Below are positions 36,991 to 45,062 of a stretch of 50,234 nt of DNA, one piece after another; within the stretch, counting starts at the first letter, position 1; each line of letters starts with the position of its first letter. Both the position numbers and the translations under genes were made by a program. Origin of the DNA: a virus. Location of the stretch: the IMG/VR virus record IMGVR_UViG_3300042317_001400, positions 1 to 50,234 of that record; one strand, given 5' to 3'. The notes under the pieces are model-generated. The model saw only the letters and a program-made list of their open reading frames with translations. It had not been told where the DNA came from and did not search any database.

Positions 36991-37374
36991 TTACAGCGCC
37001 TCATCTTCGATGCGCTGCGCCCAGAATTCCATCGATTGAGCGGAAGCGTCGCGCAGCGGTTGCAGGTCTGGTCTTGCGAATGCGTCCGGGTTCCTCAGCC
37101 CTGTCGCGTTGGTTCGCATCGCCTGAATCATCTCCTTGAGTCGGTCTCTTTTCTCCTCCAGCTTCTTGATCCGCTCGCGACACGCTTCCAAGTCTGCCGA
37201 TTGCGCCGTTTCGGGCACGAGGTTACTTGTACAGCGCGGGCACGACGAGGTGCAGTGTGTCAGGCAGCCGCACGTCCAGCACTCGTTTAGGTTAGGCATT
37301 GGTTCACGCTTGTCCTCCTCCAGCTTCTCAATGCGCCGGTAGAGCGCGCCGATTTGGTCAGCTGTCTTCTTCAT
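36991..37374 (-). CDS. Coiled-coil zinc-finger early protein
   Basis: A 127-residue protein starting MKKTADQIGALYRRI. Two coiled-coil stretches (LYRRIEKLEEDKRE and LEACRERIKKLEEKRDRLKEM) flank a cysteine cluster CWTCGCLTHCTSSCPRC that should bind zinc. The start at 37374 has AAAGGA upstream and lies 16 nt after the promoter -10, giving a ~10-nt leader with a Shine-Dalgarno. Longer open sequence upstream runs through the promoter and is rejected. Confidence 0.65.
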   Translation of the reverse strand: MKKTADQIGALYRRIEKLEEDKREPMPNLNECWTCGCLTHCTSSCPRCTSNLVPETAQSADLEACRERIKKLEEKRDRLKEMIQAMRTNATGLRNPDAFARPDLQPLRDASAQSMEFWAQRIEDEAL

Positions 37375-37390
37375 GTTGGTATCCTTTCTA

Positions 37391-37419
37391 AGGGTAGCAC
37401 CAAGCCGAGCATTTGTCAA
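37391..37419 (-). promoter_or_regulatory. Sigma70-type promoter with a very short leader
   Basis: TTGACA (37419-37414), 17 bp ending TGC, TACCCT (37396-37391). Unlike the leaderless group, the ATG is 16 nt beyond and has AAAGGA. The methylase stop TAA is one base before the -35. Confidence 0.8.
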
Positions 37420-37420
37420 G

Positions 37421-37966
37421 TTACAGCAAACTGGGGCGCGTCCACTGCGTATGGTGATCGCCCTGTGAGTACTCCACGAAGCACTGTTGGAACCCGGAGG
37501 CAGGCCACACGGCTGGTGGTGGCAACTGCTCCACGATGTGAATCCGGCTAAAGGAGTACCCTGCATCGAAGGTGTCGCGGAGGCGCTTCTTTGTGACAAG
37601 GTTGGTGAGCGGTGCTAGCAGCACCATGCGGGTTGGCCGGGTCACGTTCAGCATGTGCGGAATGAATCTCCCAAGCAATGAATACGGTGGGTTGGTAATG
37701 ACTAGGTCAACCTGTCCCGGATCGTGTTCGAACATGTCGCGTCCGAGCGTGATCTCGGCCCACTCGACGAGCATACGCTCCTTGCCGCTTGCAATGTACT
37801 GCACGCTCTGCCCCAACAGCGCCTCCGTAAACCCACTGTCGACTCCACAGCATGGTTCGTAAACGCGCATTCCGGGCTCGGTACCAGCCCACTCTATGCA
37901 CTCTTGGGCGAGCCACAACGGTGTCATCACGGCATCGTTGCCGGAGTTTGTGGAGAGGCCGGGCAT
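37421..37966 (-). CDS. N6-adenine DNA methyltransferase (NPPY type)
   Basis: A 181-residue protein with AdoMet motif I YEPCCGVDSG (36-45) and catalytic TNPPYSLLGR (91-100). It begins MPGLSTNSGNDAVMT. A 35-bp stretch covering this start is repeated with three mismatches at 38424-38458, where it opens a 20-codon fragment. The gene between the two copies (37966-38373) overlaps this start by 1 bp. Confidence 0.8.
   Translation of the reverse strand: MPGLSTNSGNDAVMTPLWLAQECIEWAGTEPGMRVYEPCCGVDSGFTEALLGQSVQYIASGKERMLVEWAEITLGRDMFEHDPGQVDLVITNPPYSLLGRFIPHMLNVTRPTRMVLLAPLTNLVTKKRLRDTFDAGYSFSRIHIVEQLPPPAVWPASGFQQCFVEYSQGDHHTQWTRPSLL
37923..37957 (-). repeat. 35-bp direct repeat, copy in the methylase start
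   Basis: It matches 38424-38458 at 32 of 35 positions. The copies are 501 bp apart and flank the gene at 37966-38373. Confidence 0.85.
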
Positions 37967-38373
37967 CAGATCAGCGCCCTGTGTATGAAGTTATCTCCCA
38001 CCTTCTTGTAGTGAGCATTTTCCTTTGCCCGAGGGTCTCCATGAGCAAAGTGACACAGACCCGGATCAGCGCCGCCACTGAATCCGCAGTTATATCCGTG
38101 CGTTGCTCCAACCCGATGTGCCTCAGCGGCAGCCTGTGCAATGGTGATAGCCACTTCTGCGCAGCCTTGCAGGTTGACCCACGGACAGATCGTGGTGGGT
38201 TTGTTCTTGCAAATGTTGAGCAGCTTGCGGATTGGGATGCTCGGCATTGTGCTGATGCCATGGGTATCAAGCGTGGTTGCGCAATCACCGTCACTGACGC
38301 CGGTCAGTCGCGCGACCACCACAAATGGCCCAGCGTTGCGATTAATGAACAGAATTGGTGACTTTGTTATCAT
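37966..38373 (-). CDS. Cys/His-rich early protein of unknown function, probably inserted
   Basis: A 135-residue protein starting MITKSPILFINRNAG. It carries many Cys and His: CKNKPTTICPWVNLQGC, then HGYNCGF and LCHFAHGDPRAKENAHYKK. These could hold one or two metal ions, but no known nuclease motif is clear. It has its own leaderless promoter and lies between two 35-bp direct repeats that duplicate the methylase start. That layout resembles the HNH insertion at uvsW, so it may be a mobile or recombination-acquired gene. Confidence 0.65.
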   Translation of the reverse strand: MITKSPILFINRNAGPFVVVARLTGVSDGDCATTLDTHGISTMPSIPIRKLLNICKNKPTTICPWVNLQGCAEVAITIAQAAAEAHRVGATHGYNCGFSGGADPGLCHFAHGDPRAKENAHYKKVGDNFIHRALI

Positions 38374-38379
38374 GCGCGA

Positions 38380-38408
38380 ACAATAGCGCAGCGATCGCCA
38401 CTTGTCAA
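38380..38408 (-). promoter_or_regulatory. Sigma70-type promoter, leaderless
   Basis: TTGACA (38408-38403), 17 bp, TATTGT (38385-38380), 6 nt to ATG 38373. The stop of the methylase fragment lies inside the -35 hexamer. Confidence 0.85.
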
Positions 38409-38467
38409 GCCCATGCCACCCACGTCATCACAGCACCATTGCCGGAGTTTGTGGAGAGCGCTCTCAT
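38405..38467 (-). pseudogene. Duplicated 5' fragment of the adenine methylase (20 codons)
   Basis: ATG 38467, overlapping the previous TAA, opens MRALSTNSGNGAVMTWVAWA and stops at TGA. Residues 4-10 and 12-15 match the methylase start exactly. It appears to be the original methylase start cut off by the inserted promoter and gene. Confidence 0.75.
38424..38458 (-). repeat. 35-bp direct repeat, upstream copy
   Basis: This is the partner of 37923-37957, with three mismatches. It lies within the 20-codon methylase fragment. Confidence 0.85.
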
Positions 38468-38559
38468 TATCTCCATGGGCCGATTCTGTTCATGGCGATA
38501 ATGAACACGACCAGCATCGTAACTGCACCGGCAACGAAGCCACTGATGAATGCAGTCAT
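38467..38559 (-). CDS. 30-residue single-span membrane peptide
   Basis: MTAFISGFVAGAVTMLVVFII is a clear transmembrane segment, followed by AMNRIGPWR with a positive end. ATG 38559 is 3 nt past the uvsX stop. Small one-span phage peptides can act on host membrane proteins or lysis; the role is not known. Confidence 0.5.
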   Translation of the reverse strand: MTAFISGFVAGAVTMLVVFIIAMNRIGPWR

Positions 38560-38562
38560 TTC

Positions 38563-39711
38563 TCAGTCCTCATCGTCATCTTCATCTACCGACACCACGC
38601 CATCGCGTTGCATGATGCGGTTCTGCCATTTTACAAGGGCCGCGTCGATAACTGGCATGACCACGTCGCTATTCCAAAATTCCGGCCACTGCGTCATATC
38701 AAATGTCTCACCGAGGCCATCCAGCGTATATCGACCGCCGGAGACCTTGAGCAGCTTGCTGCGCTTGAGCTGGTAGAAGACTGACCACATGTCGGAGAAC
38801 CCGGACCGTTCGCCTCCCGTGCCACGGAAGAGCAACGGCATCTCCACGACCCGCAGCGGCATGTCAAGCTTATTCTTGATGGTCTTGAACCCAACAAGCA
38901 GGCCGTCCGGTGCTGCCTTGTCCGCACCCTTGCCACTGTCGGCCTTGAACCGGAACTGCCCCTTGTTCATGGTGCGGATGCGATAGTCAGCAGCGAACTT
39001 CAACGCCCGACCTCCGGGACTTTCTGGCTCGGCTCCTGCCATTGCGTTTGGCTTGTCGCGGATCTGGTTCAGAACCACGAGATGTGCGTTTGACATGGTC
39101 AGCGGGTTGCGAATCTTCTTCATGGCGCGGGAGAGGATGCGGGCTATTCCCATCATCGTGTGCTCCTCCAGCGTTTTGTCGGCCTCCTCATCCGTTTCCA
39201 GGGCGGCAAGCGAGTCTATGCCAATCAGAATCGGCGTGGTCTCGCCAGACTCATGAATCTCGGTGACCATTTTTTCGATGGAGCGGAACAGCGACTCCGC
39301 CGTACGACTCCACATGATCGACATTCGACCACACGAGAATATCGGCACTGATGCCAGTTTCTTTTCATCGAACGCCTGCTCCTGATCAAACACAAGGCAG
39401 ATACCGTCCTCGTACTGTGTAAGGAAGCGCTCGCAGATCTTCTGCAGGAGCTCGGATTTGCCCGTGCGCTCTGGACCATAAATCTCCGTGATGCGCCCGC
39501 TTCCGAACCCTCCACGTTCAGCACCTCGCCCACCGAGGATCGTATCCAGCAGGCGCAGGCCCGTAGAATAGAAGTGCTTGGGTGTATAGAATCGGTCCAC
39601 GGCCTTTCCCTCGCCGAGAATGTGGCTATACTGCGTGTCATCATCATGCTTGTCCAATATGCGACGAAGCGTGTCCTGCGGCGAAGCTGCCGTGGCTTTA
39701 GTCTTGGCCAT
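38563..39711 (-). CDS. uvsX: UvsX-like RecA-family recombinase
   Basis: A 382-residue protein. Walker A is GPERTGKS (79-86), a Walker B-type strand ILIGIDSLAAL lies near 162, and LVVLNQIRDKPNA near 212 corresponds to the DNA-binding loop 1 region. The C-terminus is acidic (DEDDDED), as in UvsX/RecA, where it modulates DNA access. It catalyses strand exchange with SSB and a UvsY-type mediator, both found upstream in the same run. Its start overlaps the SSB stop by 1 bp. Confidence 0.9.
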   Translation of the reverse strand: MAKTKATAASPQDTLRRILDKHDDDTQYSHILGEGKAVDRFYTPKHFYSTGLRLLDTILGGRGAERGGFGSGRITEIYGPERTGKSELLQKICERFLTQYEDGICLVFDQEQAFDEKKLASVPIFSCGRMSIMWSRTAESLFRSIEKMVTEIHESGETTPILIGIDSLAALETDEEADKTLEEHTMMGIARILSRAMKKIRNPLTMSNAHLVVLNQIRDKPNAMAGAEPESPGGRALKFAADYRIRTMNKGQFRFKADSGKGADKAAPDGLLVGFKTIKNKLDMPLRVVEMPLLFRGTGGERSGFSDMWSVFYQLKRSKLLKVSGGRYTLDGLGETFDMTQWPEFWNSDVVMPVIDAALVKWQNRIMQRDGVVSVDEDDDED

Positions 39712-41009
39712 TACTCAGCGGGTTCGGGTTCCAGTTCCTGAGATGCTTCACCACCACCTTCTGCCGGGGTGGCGTCTTCCTGCGCCTGCAATGCCTTCAG
39801 GCGTTGCATCAGTGCCGGGGCCGCTGCTTTGGTAGTGCCCACGGGGCGCGTAGCGGGTGCTGCGGCTGGCGTTGCGGCTGGACGGGTGGTCGGAGGTCCA
39901 GCGGGACGGGCTGCGGCAGGACGGGCAACCGCTGCGGGTCCAGCAGGACGGGGTCGCGCGGCTGGTGATTGGGCCGCTGGTTCGACATTGTCCATTGGCA
40001 CGTCGTCCTCGACACCATCAGGCACGTCGTCGCCACCCGACTCAGGGGCTTGGGCGGGAACAGGGGCGGGACGGGCAGCGGGACGCGGGGCGGCAGCTGC
40101 TGCCGTGGCGGCGGGACGTGGGGCAGGGCGGGCCGCTCCTGCGGCTGGACGGGCACCACCTGTCGGAGGTCCAGCGGGGCGGGTACCAGCGACTGGCTTC
40201 TGCTGTGACTTATGTGCCTCATCGTTCCGCATATCGGCGTCTTCGGCACCGGCTTGAACCGCGTCCACCATGGCGTTGTAGCAGTTCACCATCTCATCAT
40301 AATCCGGGAGGCGGATGTTGTCGAGCTTGATGCGCTTTTCCATTAGATCGTTGATGGTGGACTCGTCGATCTGCTCGCCATCCGTGTACCAGAGTGCCAC
40401 CGGCTGCAGCAGGGCGATGGTGCTGTACGATGCTCGACCGCCCTTTTTGGACTTGGTGATAGAGAAGTCAATACCGGTGTACGGGTCAAGGATGTCCGGA
40501 CCGTTGTTAATGAAGTTATTCTCGATCACGCTGAAGACCGTGCTCGGTGCCGAATATGGTCGGACGATGGGGCTGGCATCATCACGGGCCATGATGTTCA
40601 TTGAATAGCTGATGCGGGGCAGGGAGTTGCTGATGATGCGACCGATGCGCTTGAGGGCCATCTGGTCCACGCCACCACTGCTGCGAACGTTGCTGCGCAG
40701 CTCCGTCTCGTATTCGCGCCACCCGGCGAGACCGTCACAGAACGGGCACGGCGCACCTGTCGTAATCTTGGCCGGACATTCCATGGGCAGCCGCCGCCCC
40801 TCCACCACCACCCAATGCTGGGCGTGAGCCACGTAAAATTTCTGCTTGCTCTTTCCGAACATGCCGGGCAGGATGCGGATGGCATGTGGGCGGTTATCGT
40901 CCGGGATCTTGTAGTTATCACCAGCAGATGTGCTGAATTTGGCGCGATCTTCTTCGAGATCGGCGAGGAGTTCTGGGCTGAGGACGGGGCGTTGGGTTGG
41001 AGGAGGCAT
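39711..41009 (-). CDS. gp32-like single-stranded DNA-binding protein with a long Ala/Pro linker
   Basis: A 432-residue protein. The zinc ligands His65, Cys78, Cys88 and Cys91 have exactly the spacing of T4 gp32 (64, 77, 87, 90), and the core runs to about residue 270. It is followed by a ~140-residue Ala/Pro/Arg/Gly-rich linker and an acidic C-terminal tip (QELEPEPAE), as expected for protein recruitment. The N-terminal VLSPELLADLEEDRAKF recurs at the C-terminus of dam1. The leader contains ACAACAACAC and no Shine-Dalgarno. Confidence 0.85.
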   Translation of the reverse strand: MPPPTQRPVLSPELLADLEEDRAKFSTSAGDNYKIPDDNRPHAIRILPGMFGKSKQKFYVAHAQHWVVVEGRRLPMECPAKITTGAPCPFCDGLAGWREYETELRSNVRSSGGVDQMALKRIGRIISNSLPRISYSMNIMARDDASPIVRPYSAPSTVFSVIENNFINNGPDILDPYTGIDFSITKSKKGGRASYSTIALLQPVALWYTDGEQIDESTINDLMEKRIKLDNIRLPDYDEMVNCYNAMVDAVQAGAEDADMRNDEAHKSQQKPVAGTRPAGPPTGGARPAAGAARPAPRPAATAAAAAPRPAARPAPVPAQAPESGGDDVPDGVEDDVPMDNVEPAAQSPAARPRPAGPAAVARPAAARPAGPPTTRPAATPAAAPATRPVGTTKAAAPALMQRLKALQAQEDATPAEGGGEASQELEPEPAE

Positions 41010-41088
41010 ATGACGGGCTGGTATGTGGTTGGTGTGTTGTTGTAAGGCGACCTTTGGTCGAATAACTAGGAACGCCCAAATTCTGCAG

Positions 41089-41943
41089 TTACCTCTGAAC
41101 TATCACGAAGGCCTGCGGACAGCGTTTGCGGATAATATCAAGGTTTTTATCGTTGATCTCGCACAGCACGGACGCTCGGTTATTGTTCGAGGCTACCATG
41201 CCTGTAATACCACTACCGGCGAACGGGTCTAGTACCGTACCATCAGGTGGACATCCGGCTAGTATGCAGGGTTCAACCAGTGCAGGCGGGAACATAGCAA
41301 AGTGCGCAGCCTTGTCGGCGTACACCGGAATGGTCCACACGGATCGCCTGCGTCGCATGCCGCCAACCTTGTCTGGCTCCATAATGGCTACGTGGTCGAA
41401 GTAATACTGCTCAGACTTGGAGAACATGAACATGTACTCATGCCCCTTTGTACATCGATCGTTTACGCTTTCCGGTGGTGGGTTGGGTTTGTGCCAGATG
41501 TTGTCCTGCCTCAGATACCACCCTGCGGCCTGCAGCGCAAATGTCATCCTCCATGGTGCTCCAATCATATCCTTAGGCTTAATAGTCGGATGATCACCTA
41601 TCATACCTGAGGCCGAAACGAACCCATATTTGCCACCGTCCTTGCTGGATGCTAGAGCTCCTCGCTGCGCAATTACGGTGCGGCGGTTACCTCGCGAGTA
41701 AGTGTCGCCTAGGTTAACCCATAGGGTCCCATCCGGGCGAAGCACTCGCCACACCTCCGCGAACACAGAAACCAAGGACTGAATGTACTCCTCCGGCGTC
41801 CTTTCTATTCCCAGCTGTCCAGCGTGTCCGTAATTACGCTGACCGTAATACGGCGGCGACGTAACGCAGCAGTTGATGCTGGCATCCGGCAGGACGCGCA
41901 GGCCGGTTCGGCAATCTCCATGAATGATGCAGACGTCAGTCAC
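41089..41943 (-). CDS. DNA methyltransferase, SPPY type (N4-cytosine or N6-adenine)
   Basis: A 284-residue beta-class enzyme. The catalytic motif TSPPYYGQRNYG is near the N-terminus (28-39) and AdoMet motif LDPFAGSGITG is near 243. SPPY suggests N4-cytosine, though adenine enzymes with this motif exist. Segments VWRVLRP and DNIWHKPNP are typical. It starts at a GTG (41943) overlapping the previous gene by 8 bp. Confidence 0.8.
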   Translation of the reverse strand: MTDVCIIHGDCRTGLRVLPDASINCCVTSPPYYGQRNYGHAGQLGIERTPEEYIQSLVSVFAEVWRVLRPDGTLWVNLGDTYSRGNRRTVIAQRGALASSKDGGKYGFVSASGMIGDHPTIKPKDMIGAPWRMTFALQAAGWYLRQDNIWHKPNPPPESVNDRCTKGHEYMFMFSKSEQYYFDHVAIMEPDKVGGMRRRRSVWTIPVYADKAAHFAMFPPALVEPCILAGCPPDGTVLDPFAGSGITGMVASNNNRASVLCEINDKNLDIIRKRCPQAFVIVQR

Positions 41944-42181
41944 GTGGAAAGTGCTGCGGGCAGTTGCGGTCCCGACATTCCGTTATCGTGCGACCGTCCC
42001 GGCCATCGGTAAGCCAATGTGTGGTAAGTCCGAGGCACTCGTACTTCTGTACCCACTCTGTTATATACCTGCGGCAATCTTGCCTGTGTATGTCAGCAGA
42101 CTCGTACTCCTCGCGCTGTGGGGCACCGTCTGGAAAGGACGGCGTCGGCTGCAGACAGAACTTGGCAACTTTAAGCTTCAT
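41936..42181 (-). CDS. Small Cys-containing hypothetical protein
   Basis: An 81-residue protein starting MKLKVAKFCLQPTPSF, with Cys at five positions and a helical RRYITEWVQKYECLG middle; the end has CRDRNC. No family was recognised. ATG 42181 overlaps the upstream gene by 11 bp. Longer open sequence upstream lies inside that neighbour. Confidence 0.6.
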   Translation of the reverse strand: MKLKVAKFCLQPTPSFPDGAPQREEYESADIHRQDCRRYITEWVQKYECLGLTTHWLTDGRDGRTITECRDRNCPQHFPRD

Positions 42182-42557
42182 ACACGGCAATTCGACTATC
42201 TCCGTCCACGGCTTTAAAGTGTTTCTTGGCATGCTTTCCCTCTCCGAATTCTAGCATCATCAGGTTGGCAACGTCTACCAGCAGCTCGTCGTTGCCGGTC
42301 TCCCGGTATAACTCCAGCCGCTTAATGGCACTTTGCAGCCGATCGTACTGCGGCTTTCCTGCAGCATTGCAAAAATTGAGTCCGTAGCGCAGCGCCCCCA
42401 TTTGAAGCCTATTGCGCATCATGGTCTCGAACAGGTCATGCCACTGTCCCTGCAGCTGCTCCATGGTGTACTTTGCTGCTGCTCGTGCTGGTGGCTTGCC
42501 GTGAGCGTCAATGCGGGCGTGCAACCGTGCTCGAAGAATGTCGTGAGCGTGCTTCAT
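42171..42557 (-). CDS. Phage protein with EGKHxxKHFKAVD motif
   Basis: A 128-residue helical protein starting MKHAHDILRARLH. The end, VDVANLMMLEFGEGKHAKKHFKAVDG, follows a pattern seen in many phage proteins of unknown function, where His and Asp residues cluster after an acidic helix. It starts 4 nt beyond the stop of the UvsY-like gene; a longer reading overlaps that gene and is less likely. Confidence 0.6.
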   Translation of the reverse strand: MKHAHDILRARLHARIDAHGKPPARAAAKYTMEQLQGQWHDLFETMMRNRLQMGALRYGLNFCNAAGKPQYDRLQSAIKRLELYRETGNDELLVDVANLMMLEFGEGKHAKKHFKAVDGDSRIAVYEA

Positions 42558-42561
42558 GTCG

Positions 42562-43044
42562 CTAATCTTCTGAAGACCCAACGGGCCGGTATACTCGTAC
42601 TTGCTCGGCGCGTGCGTTCGCGCCAATTCCGACCAGCATGTCCTTCCGGGCGATGAAGGACTTCAGTGCAGCGTTCAGAATGGCTGCTCGTTCATCCGCC
42701 GCCGCTGCCGCATCCTCCAGTTCAACAACATCTGGATCGAGACATATAGCATTGGCAATCATGTCGTTAGTAGGCTTCGACCCAGCAGCTGCAAGTGATT
42801 GCTTCTTTTCGAAGAATTTCTTGGCGCGCAGCCGCTCCAACACGCGGTTTGCCGTGGCCGCGTCTGCCTGCGCCCGTGCCTCGGCATACGAAATCGTTGC
42901 CTGCCATGCCGCATGACTCTCGTACTCCGCCTCAAGGTTCATCGGGTCGATGCCGATGATGAGGGCGAACGGAATCGGCTGGCCCTCTGCCGTTTGCAGC
43001 TGCGGTAGGTCCTCCGGACGCGGAAGGAAATGCTTGTTAATCAC
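42562..43044 (-). CDS. UvsY-like recombination mediator candidate
   Basis: A 160-residue, highly helical protein. The middle (LEAEYESHAAWQATISYAEARAQ) and later ATANRVLERLRAKKF and ERAAILNAALKSFIARKDML have the charge pattern and length of T4 UvsY, which loads UvsX onto SSB-coated DNA. Similarity is in pattern only. Its place in a run with uvsX and ssb supports the idea. It starts at GTG 43044 with a GCGTTCCT element 6 nt upstream, flanked by a 5-bp inverted repeat. Confidence 0.45.
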   Translation of the reverse strand: MINKHFLPRPEDLPQLQTAEGQPIPFALIIGIDPMNLEAEYESHAAWQATISYAEARAQADAATANRVLERLRAKKFFEKKQSLAAAGSKPTNDMIANAICLDPDVVELEDAAAAADERAAILNAALKSFIARKDMLVGIGANARAEQVRVYRPVGSSED

Positions 43045-43050
43045 ACGGCA

Positions 43051-43058
43051 AGGAACGC
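43051..43058 (-). promoter_or_regulatory. GCGTTCCT start-associated element
   Basis: It ends 6 nt before GTG 43044. ACGGC and GCCGT flank GTTCCTT and could form a 5-bp hairpin. Confidence 0.55.
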
Positions 43059-43060
43059 CG

Positions 43061-44563
43061 TTACATGATCACGCTGTCTGCGAACCACTTTGGGGCAAGG
43101 TAGCCCCACTTGTTCCAAAACTTACCAAATCCGCTGTCGATGAGATAACAGTCCGCGTAATCATCAACGTTGCGAATGGATCGGCCCGTACCCTGAATCA
43201 GTGTCTGCATTGTCATCCACCCGTACCATTCCGGATCTTCTTTCATGCGCGCAGCAACCCAACTGTCGCCAAGGTACGCGTATGGTACCTTGGCGAAGAT
43301 GGTGAATCGGCTAAGGTCGTCGAACAAGTCCAGCCCCTCCGTAATAGATGGACTCATTAGCACCGTTGGTTCCGAACTCCGGAGATGGTGATCGATGAGG
43401 TTTTGCCGATCCGTGTCGCGAGCATGAACGAGAACTCGCCCGGTGTGGTGGCGCAGCATGGTGGAAAGCTGCTCCGTGAGCTTAAACGAGTGTGAGTGGA
43501 TGATGCCCTTGTGCCCCTTGTACGCATCCAGCAGCTTCACGATCCTGTTCGCGATTGCAGGCAGCGAGGCCGTTGACGCACTTCTGGACATGTCTCCGGC
43601 TGGTGCGAACCTCACCGTTCGGTTTGCTGTATCAAATGGTGACGGTAAGTCAATGCGCTCGGCATCGGCAATGCCGACCCACCTCTCCAGCAGCCGTGGC
43701 TCTGGAAGCGTTGCACTGGCGAGCAGGATGCGGCGTCCCAGCGGTTCCATATATGTGCTGTAAAGCCGTTGTGCGGTTAACGGTCGGAGCGTGAAGGTCA
43801 TGAGGTCGCCATCCTCTGAGAATACCCACGTCTCCTGCTCGTGCGACTCGAGGAAGTACTCAATGGACTGCGACAACATCCTTAGCTTGACCAGGTTGTG
43901 CGCCATGTCCGGGTCCACGGCGTCTCCGCCAACGCTGCACTCCTGTGACATTTGTACAATGCGCACGCTGACCACGGTGAGCATACGCTCCATGAATGGT
44001 ACGGAGGTAGTCACATCCGTAGGCCACGTCTCGCGAAATTCCAGCAGCTTGATGATATCGAGGGTGACCTTGACGGCAGCAGCACCAATTAGGTTGGCCT
44101 CAAGCGCGTGTCCTTCATCGCAACACAACCATTCCCCGCTTGGCAGTTCAAACTCAGCCTGTCGCATGGCCGCAAATAACCACGCGTAGTTGGTGACGGC
44201 GGCTCGCGCGCCGAAGAATGTGCCGCGCGCAGATCGATACGGACATGCTTCTGCGTTGCAGCCAGCCGCAGCTCCGGACTGACAGTCCGCTCCGCTGAAG
44301 TGGTCGCATGGGTAGTTCTGCCGCCCCTTGAGAAGAGGCATGTCCGGCCAGTCTCGACGATATTGGTCCTGCAGCTGCTTGAGCGGCGTAAGAATAATGC
44401 CTCCGTCTGCTTCGGCGACGGTGACAATGATGGGTGACTTGCCAACGCCAGTTGGGGCATTAACCAGCAACGTACGCGCTTCAGACCGTTCAGCCCACTC
44501 AAGTACCTCGGCCTGCTGTGGGCGCGGAGGTGACTGCATTACCCAATGATCAAGGTAACTCAT
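43061..44563 (-). CDS. DinG/XPD-like SF2 DNA helicase
   Basis: A 500-residue protein. The P-loop is APTGVGKS (36-43), four cysteines at 86, 94, 102 and 107 fit an iron-sulfur cluster, DEGH box is at 149-152 and QGTGRSIR motif VI lies near 467. These are marks of the XPD/DinG family of 5'-3' helicases, which unwind DNA or R-loops. The start at 44563 overlaps the stop of a 42-residue gene (ATGA); longer open sequence upstream belongs there. Confidence 0.8.
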   Translation of the reverse strand: MSYLDHWVMQSPPRPQQAEVLEWAERSEARTLLVNAPTGVGKSPIIVTVAEADGGIILTPLKQLQDQYRRDWPDMPLLKGRQNYPCDHFSGADCQSGAAAGCNAEACPYRSARGTFFGARAAVTNYAWLFAAMRQAEFELPSGEWLCCDEGHALEANLIGAAAVKVTLDIIKLLEFRETWPTDVTTSVPFMERMLTVVSVRIVQMSQECSVGGDAVDPDMAHNLVKLRMLSQSIEYFLESHEQETWVFSEDGDLMTFTLRPLTAQRLYSTYMEPLGRRILLASATLPEPRLLERWVGIADAERIDLPSPFDTANRTVRFAPAGDMSRSASTASLPAIANRIVKLLDAYKGHKGIIHSHSFKLTEQLSTMLRHHTGRVLVHARDTDRQNLIDHHLRSSEPTVLMSPSITEGLDLFDDLSRFTIFAKVPYAYLGDSWVAARMKEDPEWYGWMTMQTLIQGTGRSIRNVDDYADCYLIDSGFGKFWNKWGYLAPKWFADSVIM

Positions 44564-44688
44564 AGCTGTATTATTAGGTGAACCATGGCTAGCTTCAGCC
44601 CATCTGCAGGTGTCGCCTCCAGCAGCCGCAGAGGGGCATCGTTGGCCGCAACCTTGAAGTCGCGCTCTACCCATGGTGCGGGGTTCAT
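44560..44688 (-). CDS. 42-residue hypothetical protein
   Basis: MNPAPWVERDFKVAAND, then APLRLLEATPADGLKLAMV. ATG 44688 overlaps the stop of the upstream membrane-protein gene (TGATG), and its own stop overlaps the DinG-like start. Double overlap supports it; the function is unknown. Confidence 0.5.
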   Translation of the reverse strand: MNPAPWVERDFKVAANDAPLRLLEATPADGLKLAMVHLIIQL

Positions 44689-45056
44689 CAAATGGTGTCT
44701 GGATTCTTCGGCTTAAACGGTGCAGGTTTTCCGGCTCCAGGTTTGGAGAACAACGACAGCATCACAAGGCGCGTTGCATCCAGCAACTCCGCCATCTGGG
44801 CGAATGCTATCGTGTAACTTATTAGCCGCGTCATCATCATGAAGGCGGTCAGACCAAACCCGAACAGCATGACCAGGACGGCGATGACTCCCCACGCTAT
44901 CCACGCCCCGGTGAGCGCGCCAACGAAGCAGGCAACGCCTGACAGGACGACGTGCGTAATGAAGATGAAGATCTCCAGCCCTACGAACAGTCGCATGTTT
45001 TCAACGTTGGTGGAGTTTGCGCCGATATCGGCAATTTGGGCTTCTTCTTCAGGCAT
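44688..45056 (-). CDS. Two-span membrane protein
   Basis: A 122-residue protein with hydrophobic segments at about 23-50 (FVGLEIFIFITHVVLSGVAC) and 54-75 (AWGVIAVLVMLFGFGLTAF), an amphipathic helix after that and a Lys/Pro-rich C-terminal tail. The start is set by GCGTTCCT 6 nt upstream. No family was recognised. Confidence 0.65.
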   Translation of the reverse strand: MPEEEAQIADIGANSTNVENMRLFVGLEIFIFITHVVLSGVACFVGALTGAWIAWGVIAVLVMLFGFGLTAFMMMTRLISYTIAFAQMAELLDATRLVMLSLFSKPGAGKPAPFKPKNPDTI

Positions 45057-45062
45057 GTGCGG

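Noticed and set aside
39769-40257. Long plus-strand open frame (162 codons) opposite the SSB gene
   Set aside because: It is Ala/Gly/Arg low-complexity sequence mirroring the SSB linker repeats; the minus strand carries the gp32-type zinc site, so this is a composition shadow.
41048-41060. CGACC-TTT-GGTCG hairpin between the SPPY methylase and ssb
   Set aside because: Only 5 bp with no U-run; too weak to call a terminator.
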